The notes beneath the pieces were generated by a model. The model saw only the letters and a program-made list of their open reading frames with translations. It had not been told where the DNA came from and made no database searches. Below, piece after piece: positions 46,691-55,086 of a stretch of 64,000 nt of DNA; position 1 is the stretch's first letter, and each line of letters begins with the position of its first letter. The stretch lies in the NCBI RefSeq assembly GCF_019039055.1, contig NZ_JAHOPB010000001.1, forward strand, positions 2,108,001-2,172,000. Direction: 5' to 3'. The translations under genes were made by a program, and so were the position numbers. This DNA comes from Reyranella humidisoli. GTDB taxonomy: Bacteria > Pseudomonadota > Alphaproteobacteria > Reyranellales > Reyranellaceae.

Positions 46691-48217
46691 TTACAGCGCG
46701 CCGGGTGCGGGGCCGCGGGCCACCTTGGCGTTGAGCTTCGGCGGATGGGTGACGATCGACTTCAGGGCCGGCACCGGCTTGCGCAGCTTGGCGATGTTGG
46801 GGAGTGGCCGCGCGAGGATCGGGTTGGTCTTGAATGCCTGCTCCATCGCGTGGGCGGCGCCCAGCACTTCGCCGTCGCCGCGGAAGCGGCCGATCACCTG
46901 CAGGCCGAACGGCATCTTCTGGCCGTCGACGCCGCAGGGCAGCGAGACGGCGGGGTTGGTGGTGAGGGTGACGAAGTACTTCGTCGCCATCCAGTGGTAG
47001 TAGGTGCCGAGTTTCTTGCCGTCCATCTCGTCGATGTAGAGCTGCTTCCACGGGAAGGGCGAGAAGCCGACGGTCGGACCGATGACCAGGTCGTACTCCT
47101 TGTAGATTTCCTGGAAGGCCCGGAAGATTCGGGTCTGCTCGCCATGCGCCCAGGCGAAGTCGGCCAGGGTGAGCTTCGCGCCGAGTTCGTAGTTGGCGAT
47201 GATGTTCGGGCCCAGCATCTTGCGATTGTTGGTATAGGTGTCCTGGTAGCGCGACAGGAAACTCACCGCGCGGATCACGTCGAAGCAGCGGTCGGCGCCG
47301 CCGTAATCCACGTCCACCTTGTCGAGGCTGCGGAACATCGGCTTCATCGCCTTGATCTTCTCGCGGAAGGTCTGGCGGATCGACTTGTCGACCGGCGCAC
47401 CGCCGAAATCCTCCGTGTAGGCGACCCGCAGGCTGCCGAGATCGACCGGCCACGGCTCGGCATAGGCTTCCGGCTCGAGCGGGAAGGAGAGCGGATCGCT
47501 GTCGTGCTGGCCGACCTGCGTGGCGAACAGCAGGCAGACATCGGCGACGTTGCGGCCCATCGGACCGAGCACCGAGATCGGCGTCCAGCCCATGGCGCGC
47601 CGTTCGACGGCGACCATGCCGGGCGAGGGGCGGAAGCCCACGACGCCGCAGAAGGCGGCCGGATTGCGCAGGCTGCCGCCGGTGTCGGAGCCGGTGCAGA
47701 CCGGCAGCATGTCGGTGGCCAGCGCCGCTGCCGAGCCGCCCGACGAGCCGCCGGCATTCATCATGGGATTGAAGGGATTGCCGGTGGCGCCCCAGACCGG
47801 GTTGCGGCTGTTCGAGCCGGCGCCGAACTCCGGCACGTTGGTCTTGCCGACAACGATGGCGCCGGCGGCGCGCACGCGGCCCACCATGACGTTGTCGTAG
47901 CCCGGCACATAGTCGCGATAGAGCGGGGAGCCGTAGGTGGTGAGCAGGTCCTTGGTCTCCTCAAGGTCCTTGATGCCGGTCGGCAGCCCGTGCAGCAGCG
48001 GCAGGTCCTCGCCGCGGCGCACCGCGGCTTCAGCGGCCTTGGCTTCCTTGCGCGCGCGGTCGACGCACATCGCGGTCACGGCGTTGACGGCGGGGTTCAC
48101 CTCCTCGATGCGCTCGAGGCAGGCGTCGAGCAGCTCGACCGGTGAAATCTCCTTGGTGCCGATGCGGCGGCGCATCTCGACCGACGACAGCGAGACCAGC
48201 TCGTTCTTGGACATCAT
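46691..48217 (-). CDS. Amidase (amidase signature family)
   Basis: This 508-residue hydrolase cleaves carboxamides or acts like a Glu-tRNA amidotransferase A-type enzyme. It has the Ser-cisSer-Lys triad: Lys in LPTGIKDLEET, cis-Ser in GGSSGGSAAA, and the nucleophile Ser in GSDTGGSLRNPA. The protein lies in the AS family between cytosolic amidases and GatA, but there are no gatB/gatC nearby, so a catabolic amidase is more likely. The neighbouring amidohydrolase (opposite end of the same strand) may use its product. MM start: I kept the first Met. Confidence 0.9.
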   Translation of the reverse strand: MMSKNELVSLSSVEMRRRIGTKEISPVELLDACLERIEEVNPAVNAVTAMCVDRARKEAKAAEAAVRRGEDLPLLHGLPTGIKDLEETKDLLTTYGSPLYRDYVPGYDNVMVGRVRAAGAIVVGKTNVPEFGAGSNSRNPVWGATGNPFNPMMNAGGSSGGSAAALATDMLPVCTGSDTGGSLRNPAAFCGVVGFRPSPGMVAVERRAMGWTPISVLGPMGRNVADVCLLFATQVGQHDSDPLSFPLEPEAYAEPWPVDLGSLRVAYTEDFGGAPVDKSIRQTFREKIKAMKPMFRSLDKVDVDYGGADRCFDVIRAVSFLSRYQDTYTNNRKMLGPNIIANYELGAKLTLADFAWAHGEQTRIFRAFQEIYKEYDLVIGPTVGFSPFPWKQLYIDEMDGKKLGTYYHWMATKYFVTLTTNPAVSLPCGVDGQKMPFGLQVIGRFRGDGEVLGAAHAMEQAFKTNPILARPLPNIAKLRKPVPALKSIVTHPPKLNAKVARGPAPGAL

Positions 48218-48257
48218 TTCCCCTTTTCAGAAACGTTTCAGGATCACTGGATGAAAG

Positions 48258-49499
48258 TCAGGGCCGGTGCAACTCGACCGGCGTCCGGGTGACGGTGCGG
48301 CGGCCGCGCTTGTAGGCGGCCAGCACCGGCGCAATCGTCCTGAGCGCCATGACGGCATCCGGCGCGTCGAGAACCACGAGGTCGGCCGGACCGCCGACGG
48401 CGATTCCGTAATCGTCCTTGCGCATCAACTTGGCGGCCGTCTTGGTCGTCATGTCCCACAGCGCCTTCACCTCGTCGTCGTTGGCGCGCTGGGTGACGAT
48501 GGCGTGCATGTTGACCTGGCGCAGCAGCTGGCCGTCGCCGAACGGCGTGAACGGATTGAGGATGTTGTTGGAGGCGACCGAGCAGGTGACGCCGCGTTCG
48601 GTGAGGAAATTCAGGTCGAGTACGTTGCGCGGCACGTTGTGGTCGGTGTGGCGGCCGCCGAGATAGAGATCGGTTGCGGTCAGCACCGTCGCGGCGACGC
48701 CGGTATCGGCCATGCGCCGGGCGACCTTGTCGAGATCCTTGAACGGCATCGTCGCGAGCTTGCCGACATGGCCGACGGCGACGCGGCCGCCCCATTTGTA
48801 TTTCTCGGCGAGATCGCAGACCAGCAGCGTGTCGAGATGCTCGGCCGTCGGGCCGCTGTCGACATGCATGTCGATGTCGGCATCGAACTCGCGCGCCAGC
48901 TCGAAGACGCGATGGATCTGGGCGGCGCTGTCGCTGTCGTAGCTGGGCGCCGCTCCGACGACCCTCGCGCCGTTCTTCAACGCCTCGACCATCAGCTCGT
49001 CGGTGCCCGGATTGTTGGTCAGGCCTTCCTGCGGCATGACGCAGATCTCGATGTCGATCGCCCACTTGTACTTGTCGACCAGCGCCTTGACGCCCTCGAA
49101 GCCGCGCATCCCGATCTTGGGATCAACCTCGCAATGGGGACGCATGCGGGTGGCACCGTGGCTGATGCACTTCTCGATGGTCGCCGAAGCGCGCTCGATC
49201 ACGTCCTCGACGGTCATGGTGTGCTTGACCGCCGACACGCGCTCCATCGCGAGGTGCGGCATGCGCTTGGTGTTGTGTTCGCAGCGGCCGAGGATGCAGG
49301 CCTTGTCGAGATGGATGTGGGTGTCGACGAAGCCCGAACAGACCAGTCGACCATGACCCTTGTATTCTTCCCGGGCGCTGCCGCCGAGCTTGGGGGCAAT
49401 CGCGGAGATGCGGCCCTGGCTTACGCCGATATCGGTGGTCGGTTGATCGGGCGTACTGTCGGGGAGCCGCACGTCGCGCAGGACAAGGTCGAAATCCAT
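48258..49499 (-). CDS. Amidohydrolase, cytosine deaminase-like
   Basis: This 413-residue metal-dependent hydrolase belongs to the cytosine deaminase branch of the amidohydrolase superfamily. VCSGFVDTHIHLDKACILGR holds the first metal His pair (HxH-like), HVDSGPT and VAVGHVGKLATM give later His, and VLTATDLYLGG lies where the catalytic Asp is found. Substrates for such enzymes include cytosine, isoguanine and cyclic ureas. A second ATG at 49502 is possible, and I chose 49499 for spacing from GGAG. It lies 41 bases upstream of the amidase and is likely co-transcribed. Confidence 0.86.
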   Translation of the reverse strand: MDFDLVLRDVRLPDSTPDQPTTDIGVSQGRISAIAPKLGGSAREEYKGHGRLVCSGFVDTHIHLDKACILGRCEHNTKRMPHLAMERVSAVKHTMTVEDVIERASATIEKCISHGATRMRPHCEVDPKIGMRGFEGVKALVDKYKWAIDIEICVMPQEGLTNNPGTDELMVEALKNGARVVGAAPSYDSDSAAQIHRVFELAREFDADIDMHVDSGPTAEHLDTLLVCDLAEKYKWGGRVAVGHVGKLATMPFKDLDKVARRMADTGVAATVLTATDLYLGGRHTDHNVPRNVLDLNFLTERGVTCSVASNNILNPFTPFGDGQLLRQVNMHAIVTQRANDDEVKALWDMTTKTAAKLMRKDDYGIAVGGPADLVVLDAPDAVMALRTIAPVLAAYKRGRRTVTRTPVELHRP

Positions 49500-49592
49500 C
49501 ATCACTCCAGTCGCCGGCGGCGGCCGGCACGCATGTTGCACCATGCCGTCGGCCAATAACAGCCCGACGGCCCCGGAGGCTCAGCAAGAACC

Positions 49593-50579
49593 ATGCTTTC
49601 CCGACGTCATCTTCTGCTCGCCGGCACCGCCGCCGCCCTGTCTCCGAGCCTGGCCGCGGGCCAGACCGCGGCTCCTGCGCCGTGGCCGACCAAGCCGATC
49701 CGCTGGATCGTCAACTTTCCACCCGCGGGCGCGGCCGACATCATGTCGCGAGCGCTGGCGGAATATTTCGGCACGAAGCTCGGCCAGCCGATCGTCGTCG
49801 AGAACAAGCCCGGCGCCGGCGGCATGCTGGGTGCGGACATCGTCGCCAAGGCGCGCGGCGATGCCCACATCGTGATGATCTCCAGCGCCGCCTCGCACGG
49901 GATCGGCCCGGTCCTCTACAAGGACGTGCCCTACGATCCGCTGGCCGACTTCACGCATATCCATCTGGTCGGCACCTTCCCGACGGTGCTGGCGGTCAAC
50001 GGCACCTCGCCGATCGCGTCGGCGAAGGAGCTGATCGACATGGCCCGCGCCAAGCCGGGTGAGGTCACCTACGGCTCGGGCGGCAACGGCACGATGAACC
50101 ATCTGGTCGGCCAGTTGCTGGCGCTCTCGACCAAGACGCAGTTCACGCATATTCCCTATCGCGGCTCGGCGCCGGCGATGAACGACCTGCTGGGTGGCCA
50201 GATCACGGCCTTGATGGAAAGCCTGCCGACGGCGACAGGCTATTTCACCTCCGGGCGCATGAAACCTCTGGCGGTCAGCGAGGATCAGCGCGCGCCGACC
50301 CTGCCGGACGTGCCGACCTTTCGCGAGGCGGGATTTCCAGAAGTCGTGGCGACGAACTGGTTTGGTTTCTCCGCGCCGGCCGGAATCCCTCCCGAGATCG
50401 CCAAGCGATGGGAGACGGAGATCGCCGCGGCCTTGCAGAGCGCCGAAATCAAGGAGCGCTTCGAAAAGCTCGGCATCCGGCCTGGCACCTTGGGATCGCA
50501 GGGCTATACGGCGCTCATCGCCACGGAGCTGCCGCGTTGGCGCGAGGTGATCAAGGCGGGAAATATCCGCGCAGACTGA
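49593..50579 (+). CDS. Bug-family substrate-binding protein (TctC-like), copy 1
   Basis: This 328-residue periplasmic binding protein of the tripartite tricarboxylate transporter type has a signal peptide (RRHLLLAGTAAALSPSLAAG) and the family's FPPAGAADIMSRALAEYFG and NKPGAGGMLGADIVAKA motifs. PYRGSAPAMNDLLGGQ is the usual third region. Bug proteins bind organic acids and related compounds. The transporter membrane partners TctA/TctB are absent here. It is divergent from the deaminase-like gene and may bind a product of that locus. Confidence 0.9.
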   Translation: MLSRRHLLLAGTAAALSPSLAAGQTAAPAPWPTKPIRWIVNFPPAGAADIMSRALAEYFGTKLGQPIVVENKPGAGGMLGADIVAKARGDAHIVMISSAASHGIGPVLYKDVPYDPLADFTHIHLVGTFPTVLAVNGTSPIASAKELIDMARAKPGEVTYGSGGNGTMNHLVGQLLALSTKTQFTHIPYRGSAPAMNDLLGGQITALMESLPTATGYFTSGRMKPLAVSEDQRAPTLPDVPTFREAGFPEVVATNWFGFSAPAGIPPEIAKRWETEIAAALQSAEIKERFEKLGIRPGTLGSQGYTALIATELPRWREVIKAGNIRAD

Positions 50580-50626
50580 TTGCCTGAGGCGGCGCTTCCG
50601 GCACAATGCGCGCCGGAGGAAATCAA

Positions 50627-51787
50627 ATGGTGCATCCGCTTCGCGACAAGGCGGCGGTGAGCGGCATTGGCGAGACCGCATACACGCGCGGCACGTCCAA
50701 GAGCGGGCTCGCGCTGCAACTGGAAGCCAGTCTCAGGGCACTCGACGATGCGGGGATCAATCCGCGCGATGTCGACGGCGTGATTCCGTACTTTCCGGGT
50801 GGCGCGATCGCCGAGGACTTCATCGCCAATCTCGGCCTGAAGGATCTGACGCTGTCGGCCTTCATTCCGATGGGTGGGGCGACCTGCGTGGCCGCCATCC
50901 AGATGGCGGCGATGGCGGTGACAACCGGCGTCTGCAAGCACGTGCTGATCTCGGTCGGCCGCACAGGTTATTCTGGCCAGCGCGTCTCGACCCGCCTGCA
51001 GCAATTCCCGGTATTCGCGCAGGCGAACGAGTTCGAGGCGCCGATCGGCATGTTCGCGCCGGCCCAGCTCTACGCCCAGGGCGCGCGCCGTCACATGGAA
51101 CTCTATGGCACGACGGCGCGCCAGATGGCGGAAGTGGCGGTCGTCACGCGCCAGCACGCGATCCTCAACGGCAACGTGGTGATGAACAAGCCGCTGACGG
51201 TCGAGGATCATCACGCCTCGCGCATGATCTCCGATCCGTTCCGGCTGTTCGACTGCAGCCTGGAGAGCGACGGCGGCGCGGCGGTGATCATCAGCGCGAC
51301 CGATCGCGCAAGGGATCTGAAGAAGCCCCTCGTCACCATTGCCGGCACGGCGGAGGGCCATCCCGATTCGCCCGCGTCGATCGCGCAGCGGCCTGACATA
51401 CTGGACTTCGGCCTCGTGAAGTCGGCACCGCGCGCCTTCGCGATGGCCGGCGTCGGGCCGAAGGACATCGACGTCGCCGAGATCTATGACTGCTTCACCT
51501 TCACGGTGATCCGCCAGCTCGAGATCCTGGGCTTCTGCAAGACCGGCGAGGGCGGTCCGTTCGTGATGGACGGCCGCATCGCGCTGGGCGGCGAGTTGCC
51601 GATCAACACCCATGGCGGTCTATTGAGTCAGGGCCATGTGGTCGGCCTAAACCATGTGATCGAGCTGACGCGTCAGCTTCGCCGCGAGGCCGGGAAGGCG
51701 CAGGTGAAGGACGCCGAGCTGGGCCTCGTTACCGGCTACGGCGACATGGGCGACGGTTCCATCGCGATCCTGAAGAGGGCAGCATGA
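50627..51787 (+). CDS. Thiolase family protein (SCP-x/acetyl-CoA acetyltransferase-like)
   Basis: This 386-residue thiolase-fold protein condenses or cleaves acyl-CoA. MGGATCVAAIQMAAMAV contains the region where thiolases keep the nucleophilic Cys, and NTHGGLLSQGH has the conserved His. CSLESDGGAAVIIS is a further hallmark of the SCP-x-like group. It pairs with the DUF35 protein, whose start overlaps its stop by 4 bases, as in known two-subunit thiolase-DUF35 enzymes. GGAGG lies just upstream of the ATG at 50627. The substrate is unknown. Confidence 0.87.
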   Translation: MVHPLRDKAAVSGIGETAYTRGTSKSGLALQLEASLRALDDAGINPRDVDGVIPYFPGGAIAEDFIANLGLKDLTLSAFIPMGGATCVAAIQMAAMAVTTGVCKHVLISVGRTGYSGQRVSTRLQQFPVFAQANEFEAPIGMFAPAQLYAQGARRHMELYGTTARQMAEVAVVTRQHAILNGNVVMNKPLTVEDHHASRMISDPFRLFDCSLESDGGAAVIISATDRARDLKKPLVTIAGTAEGHPDSPASIAQRPDILDFGLVKSAPRAFAMAGVGPKDIDVAEIYDCFTFTVIRQLEILGFCKTGEGGPFVMDGRIALGGELPINTHGGLLSQGHVVGLNHVIELTRQLRREAGKAQVKDAELGLVTGYGDMGDGSIAILKRAA

Positions 51788-52215
51788 GCCAGGCTCCCGC
51801 CCCGGTCGCCCCTGCGCCCGAACGTCCGCTGCCGACGCCGACGCGTGAGAGCCAGCCTTACTGGGACGGCATGCGCGAGGGCCGCTTCCTGCTGCAGTAC
51901 TGCTCGTCCTGCGGCACGGTCAGGCACTATCCGCGGCCCGTCTGCTCGCACTGCTTCTCGATGGAGAGCGAGTTCAAGGAAGCGCCGCTCGGCGGCAGCC
52001 TTTACGCATGGACGGTGTGCCATCATCCGTTCAATTTCTTCTTCAAGGCATCGGCGCCCTACATCGTGGCGCTGGTCGACATGGATGCCGGCGTGCGCGT
52101 CAACGCGCAGCTGCACGGCGTACCCGAGGCGGCGCTGAAGATCGGGCTGCGTGTGAAGCTCGGCTTTGAGCCGGTCAATAAAGAGGTGACGCTGCCCGTT
52201 TTCGTCGCCGAATAG
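51784..52215 (+). CDS. Zn-ribbon/OB-fold (DUF35) thiolase partner
   Basis: This 143-residue protein has a zinc ribbon, CSSCGTVRHYPRPVCSHC (four Cys), followed by an OB-fold domain with WTVCHHPFNFFFKASAPYIVALVDMD. DUF35 proteins pair with thiolase-like subunits and help bind CoA substrates. The N-terminus is Pro-rich. The start overlaps the thiolase stop by 4 bases (ATGA), which strongly supports a complex. Confidence 0.9.
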   Translation: MSQAPAPVAPAPERPLPTPTRESQPYWDGMREGRFLLQYCSSCGTVRHYPRPVCSHCFSMESEFKEAPLGGSLYAWTVCHHPFNFFFKASAPYIVALVDMDAGVRVNAQLHGVPEAALKIGLRVKLGFEPVNKEVTLPVFVAE

Positions 52216-52237
52216 AGAAATCCTGGGAGGAAAAATC

Positions 52238-53209
52238 ATGAAGCGTTCTGTATTCGTGGCGTCGGCACTCGCCGCGCTGGTACTGCCGTTTGCCGCCTCG
52301 GCGCAGACCGACTGGCCGCAGAAGCCGGTCTCGCTGGTTGTCCCCTATCCGCCGGGCGGCGTGAACGACGCCGTGGCCCGCGTCTATGCCGAGAAGCTCT
52401 CGGCGGAACTGGGCAAGCCGTTCATCGTCGACAACCGCGCCGGCGCTGCCACCACCGTGGCCTCCAACTTCGTCGCCAAGGCCGCTCCCGACGGCTACAC
52501 GATCTATGCTGCCGGCACGTCGCTGATCATCAATCCGACGCTCACGGGCCAGGTCCAGTACGACCCCAACAAGAGCTTCGAGCTCGTGTCGCTGATGTCG
52601 TTCACGCCCTTCATCCTGCACGTCAACTCGGAGTTCCCGGCCAAGAACATGGCCGAGCTGATCGCCTACGTGAAAGCCAACCCCGGCAAGTTCAACATCG
52701 CAAGCTCTGGCATCGGCGCGACCAACCATCTCGCCGCCGAACTGCTGAAGGCGCAGGCCGGTCTCAACATCACGCACGTTCCCTACAAGGGCGGCGCGCA
52801 GGCCGGCCAGGACGTGGCCTCGGGCCAGGCGCAGATGATGTTCTCGGCCGCCCTCGAGGCCAAGCCGGTGCTGGCGACGGGCCGCACCAGGGCCATCGCC
52901 ATCTCGAGCCTCAAGCGCTCCCCCGCGTTCCCCGACATCCCGACCGTGGTGGAAGCGGCCGGGTTGCCCGACTTCGAGGCCGTGTTCTGGCAGGGCATGG
53001 TGGTGCCGGCCGGCACGCCCAAGGCGATCGTCGACAAGCTGCAGAAGGCGATCGCCAAGATCGCCGCCGAACCCGAGATGATTGATCGCTTCAAGCCGCA
53101 GGGCGTGGAAATCCGGGCCTCGACACCGGCCGAGTTCAAGACGTTCCTCGACAAGGAGGAGAAGCGCTGGACGAAGCTGATCAAGGAACAGAACATCAAG
53201 CCGGAGTAG
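52238..53209 (+). CDS. Bug-family substrate-binding protein, copy 2
   Basis: This 323-residue secreted binding protein has a clear signal peptide (MKRSVFVASALAALVLPFAASAQ) and the motifs YPPGGVNDAVARVYAEKLS and NRAGAATTVASNFVAKAAP. It is distinct from copy 1 (49593) in sequence, so the two may bind different ligands. GGGAGG upstream is a strong ribosome-binding site. It begins 22 bases after the DUF35 gene and is probably in the same operon. Confidence 0.9.
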   Translation: MKRSVFVASALAALVLPFAASAQTDWPQKPVSLVVPYPPGGVNDAVARVYAEKLSAELGKPFIVDNRAGAATTVASNFVAKAAPDGYTIYAAGTSLIINPTLTGQVQYDPNKSFELVSLMSFTPFILHVNSEFPAKNMAELIAYVKANPGKFNIASSGIGATNHLAAELLKAQAGLNITHVPYKGGAQAGQDVASGQAQMMFSAALEAKPVLATGRTRAIAISSLKRSPAFPDIPTVVEAAGLPDFEAVFWQGMVVPAGTPKAIVDKLQKAIAKIAAEPEMIDRFKPQGVEIRASTPAEFKTFLDKEEKRWTKLIKEQNIKPE

Positions 53210-53229
53210 GGCGTCCGGCTCCACTTAGA

Positions 53230-53336
53230 CCTCACCCTGAGGAGCACCGCGAAGCGGTGCGTCTCGAAGGGTGGGCAACACCGAGGCCGTGGCCCACCCT
53301 TCGAGACGCGCCCGGCGGGCGCTCCTCAGGGTGAGG
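53230..53336. repeat. Palindromic element, family A copy 2
   Basis: Outer arms CCTCACCCTGAGGAGC (53230-53245) and GCTCCTCAGGGTGAGG (53321-53336) and inner arms GTCTCGAAGGGTGGGC (53261-53276) and GCCCACCCTTCGAGAC (53292-53307) are all perfect. It lies between the convergent Bug and alkB genes. Unlike the copy at 29954-30063, I see no flanking direct repeat. Confidence 0.75.
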
Positions 53337-53357
53337 TTGATATTGAAGAAGCGACTC

Positions 53358-53999
53358 TCAAAGCGCTTTCCGGAGCGTGAGGTTGAAGCGGCGGCGTCCG
53401 GTCAGCGGATGCTCGCCGCTTTTCAATGTCAGCACGCCGTGATGGAACAGGCGTGACGGGCCGCCCCAGACGACCACGTCGCCATGTTCCAGCGCGACCT
53501 TCCGGACGGGATCGGCGCGCTTCTGTCCACCGAACTGGAAGGTGGCGGGCAGGCCGAGGGATACCGAGACGATGGGATGGTCGTAATCGGCCTCGTCCTT
53601 GTCCTGGTGCAGCGACAGCTTCGTGCCGGGCTCGTAGCGGTTGATCAGGCAGGCGTCGGGCACGAAGTTCGCGAAGCCCGCCGCAGTCGCGGCTTCATCG
53701 GCGAGCGAGAGGAAGGCAGGCGACAGCGCGGGCCACGGCAGCCCGCTTTGCGGGTCGTGCGCCTGATAGCGGTAGCCGGAGCGATCGGTGATCCAGCCGG
53801 CCGCGCCGCAATTGGTCATCGCCACCGACATCTGGAAGCCGCCAGGCGTCACCATGTGCCGGAACGGTGCCCGGGCCGCGACATCCTCGATGGCGGCCAG
53901 CAGCGCGATATCACGCTTTCGTGCGAATCCGCGCAACACCGTGGCGCCGGGCGCCAGCGCCTCCTTTCCGCCATCTGCGTCGAACAGGCTCAACCTCAT
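53358..53999 (-). CDS. alkB: DNA repair dioxygenase AlkB
   Basis: AlkB oxidatively removes methyl groups from 1-meA and 3-meC in DNA using Fe(II) and 2-oxoglutarate. The 213-residue protein places the iron ligands at His131, Asp133 and His187 and the 2-oxoglutarate Args at 204 and 210. These are the same residue numbers as in E. coli AlkB, which supports the ATG at 53999. LSLHQDKDEADYDHPIVSVS and the RRRFNLTLR ending are typical. It is divergent from the cytochrome c gene. Confidence 0.95.
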   Translation of the reverse strand: MRLSLFDADGGKEALAPGATVLRGFARKRDIALLAAIEDVAARAPFRHMVTPGGFQMSVAMTNCGAAGWITDRSGYRYQAHDPQSGLPWPALSPAFLSLADEAATAAGFANFVPDACLINRYEPGTKLSLHQDKDEADYDHPIVSVSLGLPATFQFGGQKRADPVRKVALEHGDVVVWGGPSRLFHHGVLTLKSGEHPLTGRRRFNLTLRKAL

Positions 54000-54045
54000 C
54001 GGCCAGATATAGGGCATCATTTGCCGGAACATCAGGAGTAGCGTG

Positions 54046-54435
54046 ATGAACAATTGGATCACTGCCGCCGCTGTGATCGTCGCCGGCATGGCGACCGCGG
54101 GTGGCCCTGCCGCCGCGCAATCCGGAGAAGCCTCGAAGGGGCAGCGCGTCTTCAACACCCAGTGCAAGGCCTGCCACACCGTGGAGAAGGACGGCACGAG
54201 CCACACCGGTCCCAACCTGCACGGCCTGTTCGGCCGCAAAGCCGGCACGGGCGGCGGCTACGAGTCTTCCGACGCCATGAAGAACTCGGGTATCGTCTGG
54301 GACGATACGACGGTCGCCGAATACAGCCGCGACCCCAAGGGCAAGGTGCCGGGCACCAAGATGCTCTACAACGGCGTGAAGAATGCCGGCCAGCTTGCCG
54401 ACCTCGTCGCCTATCTCAAGGAAGCGACGAAATAG
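54046..54435 (+). CDS. Class I cytochrome c (c2-like)
   Basis: This 129-residue periplasmic electron carrier has a signal peptide (cleavage near AAAQS). Heme binds at Cys40-x-x-Cys43-His44 (CKACH), and Met106 in PGTKMLYNG is the likely sixth ligand. The GLFGRKAGT and YLKEATK segments fit the cytochrome c2 family. The ATG at 54046 has AGGAG 7 bases upstream, while the GTG just before it is worse placed. It ends next to the hypothetical gene on the opposite strand. Confidence 0.93.
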   Translation: MNNWITAAAVIVAGMATAGGPAAAQSGEASKGQRVFNTQCKACHTVEKDGTSHTGPNLHGLFGRKAGTGGGYESSDAMKNSGIVWDDTTVAEYSRDPKGKVPGTKMLYNGVKNAGQLADLVAYLKEATK

Positions 54436-55062
54436 TCAGCGCGTCATCGCGCCGACCAGGGTCTGCGTGAATCCGTCGACCATCGACTGGCTGATGGCCG
54501 AGCCTTCCAGCCAGTCGAGGCGCAGCTTCAGGAAGTTGTCGCGATAGCCGGTCAGCATCAGCGCCGAGTAGACGGGCTTCCTGTCGGCGCTGCGGATCGC
54601 GGAGAGGGTGATGCAGCGGAAGACCAGGCTGCCGATCGTGCAGTCGGTAGGCCCTCTGGCCGTCTTGATGTCCTCGTAGCGATTGTATTTCGCGAGCTGG
54701 TGGATTTCCTGCAGCGACGTCTGGAATTGCTGCTGGACGACCGGGCTCGACGGTCCGTCGGGAATCGACCTGATAGAGAGATCGTAGACATAGACGGTTG
54801 CAATGAGCTGGTCGCCGATCCGGTAATTCCAGCCATAGCCGAGCTCCGGCTTGCCCGCCGTCTTCCCGAAATCCGTGGAGCCGAACCTGGTCGCACCGGC
54901 GATCTGCTGTGGAAAGCTCAATCCCGTGGCGGCGTGGCGATCGGGCGCCGGCACGCGTTGCGACGACGACGATTCCGGCTGGCTCTGTCCAATCGCACCG
55001 CCGGCGGCTGTGACGAGCAGCGCCAGAGCGAGGGCCGTGACGCGAAGCATCGATGCGAGCAT
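54436..55062 (-). CDS. Hypothetical exported protein
   Basis: This 208-residue protein has a signal peptide (ALALALLVTAAGGAIG) and a mature domain with TGLSFPQQIAGATRFGSTDF, GYGWNYRIGDQLIATVYVYD and two Cys (TDCTIG, FRCITL) that could be linked. The family is not recognised. It may be an outer-membrane or periplasmic beta-rich protein. It is convergent, end to end, with the cytochrome c gene and 24 bases downstream of the MFS gene start region on the same strand. Confidence 0.62.
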   Translation of the reverse strand: MLASMLRVTALALALLVTAAGGAIGQSQPESSSSQRVPAPDRHAATGLSFPQQIAGATRFGSTDFGKTAGKPELGYGWNYRIGDQLIATVYVYDLSIRSIPDGPSSPVVQQQFQTSLQEIHQLAKYNRYEDIKTARGPTDCTIGSLVFRCITLSAIRSADRKPVYSALMLTGYRDNFLKLRLDWLEGSAISQSMVDGFTQTLVGAMTR

Positions 55063-55086
55063 GAGCGCCTCCGTGGGGCGCTGACC

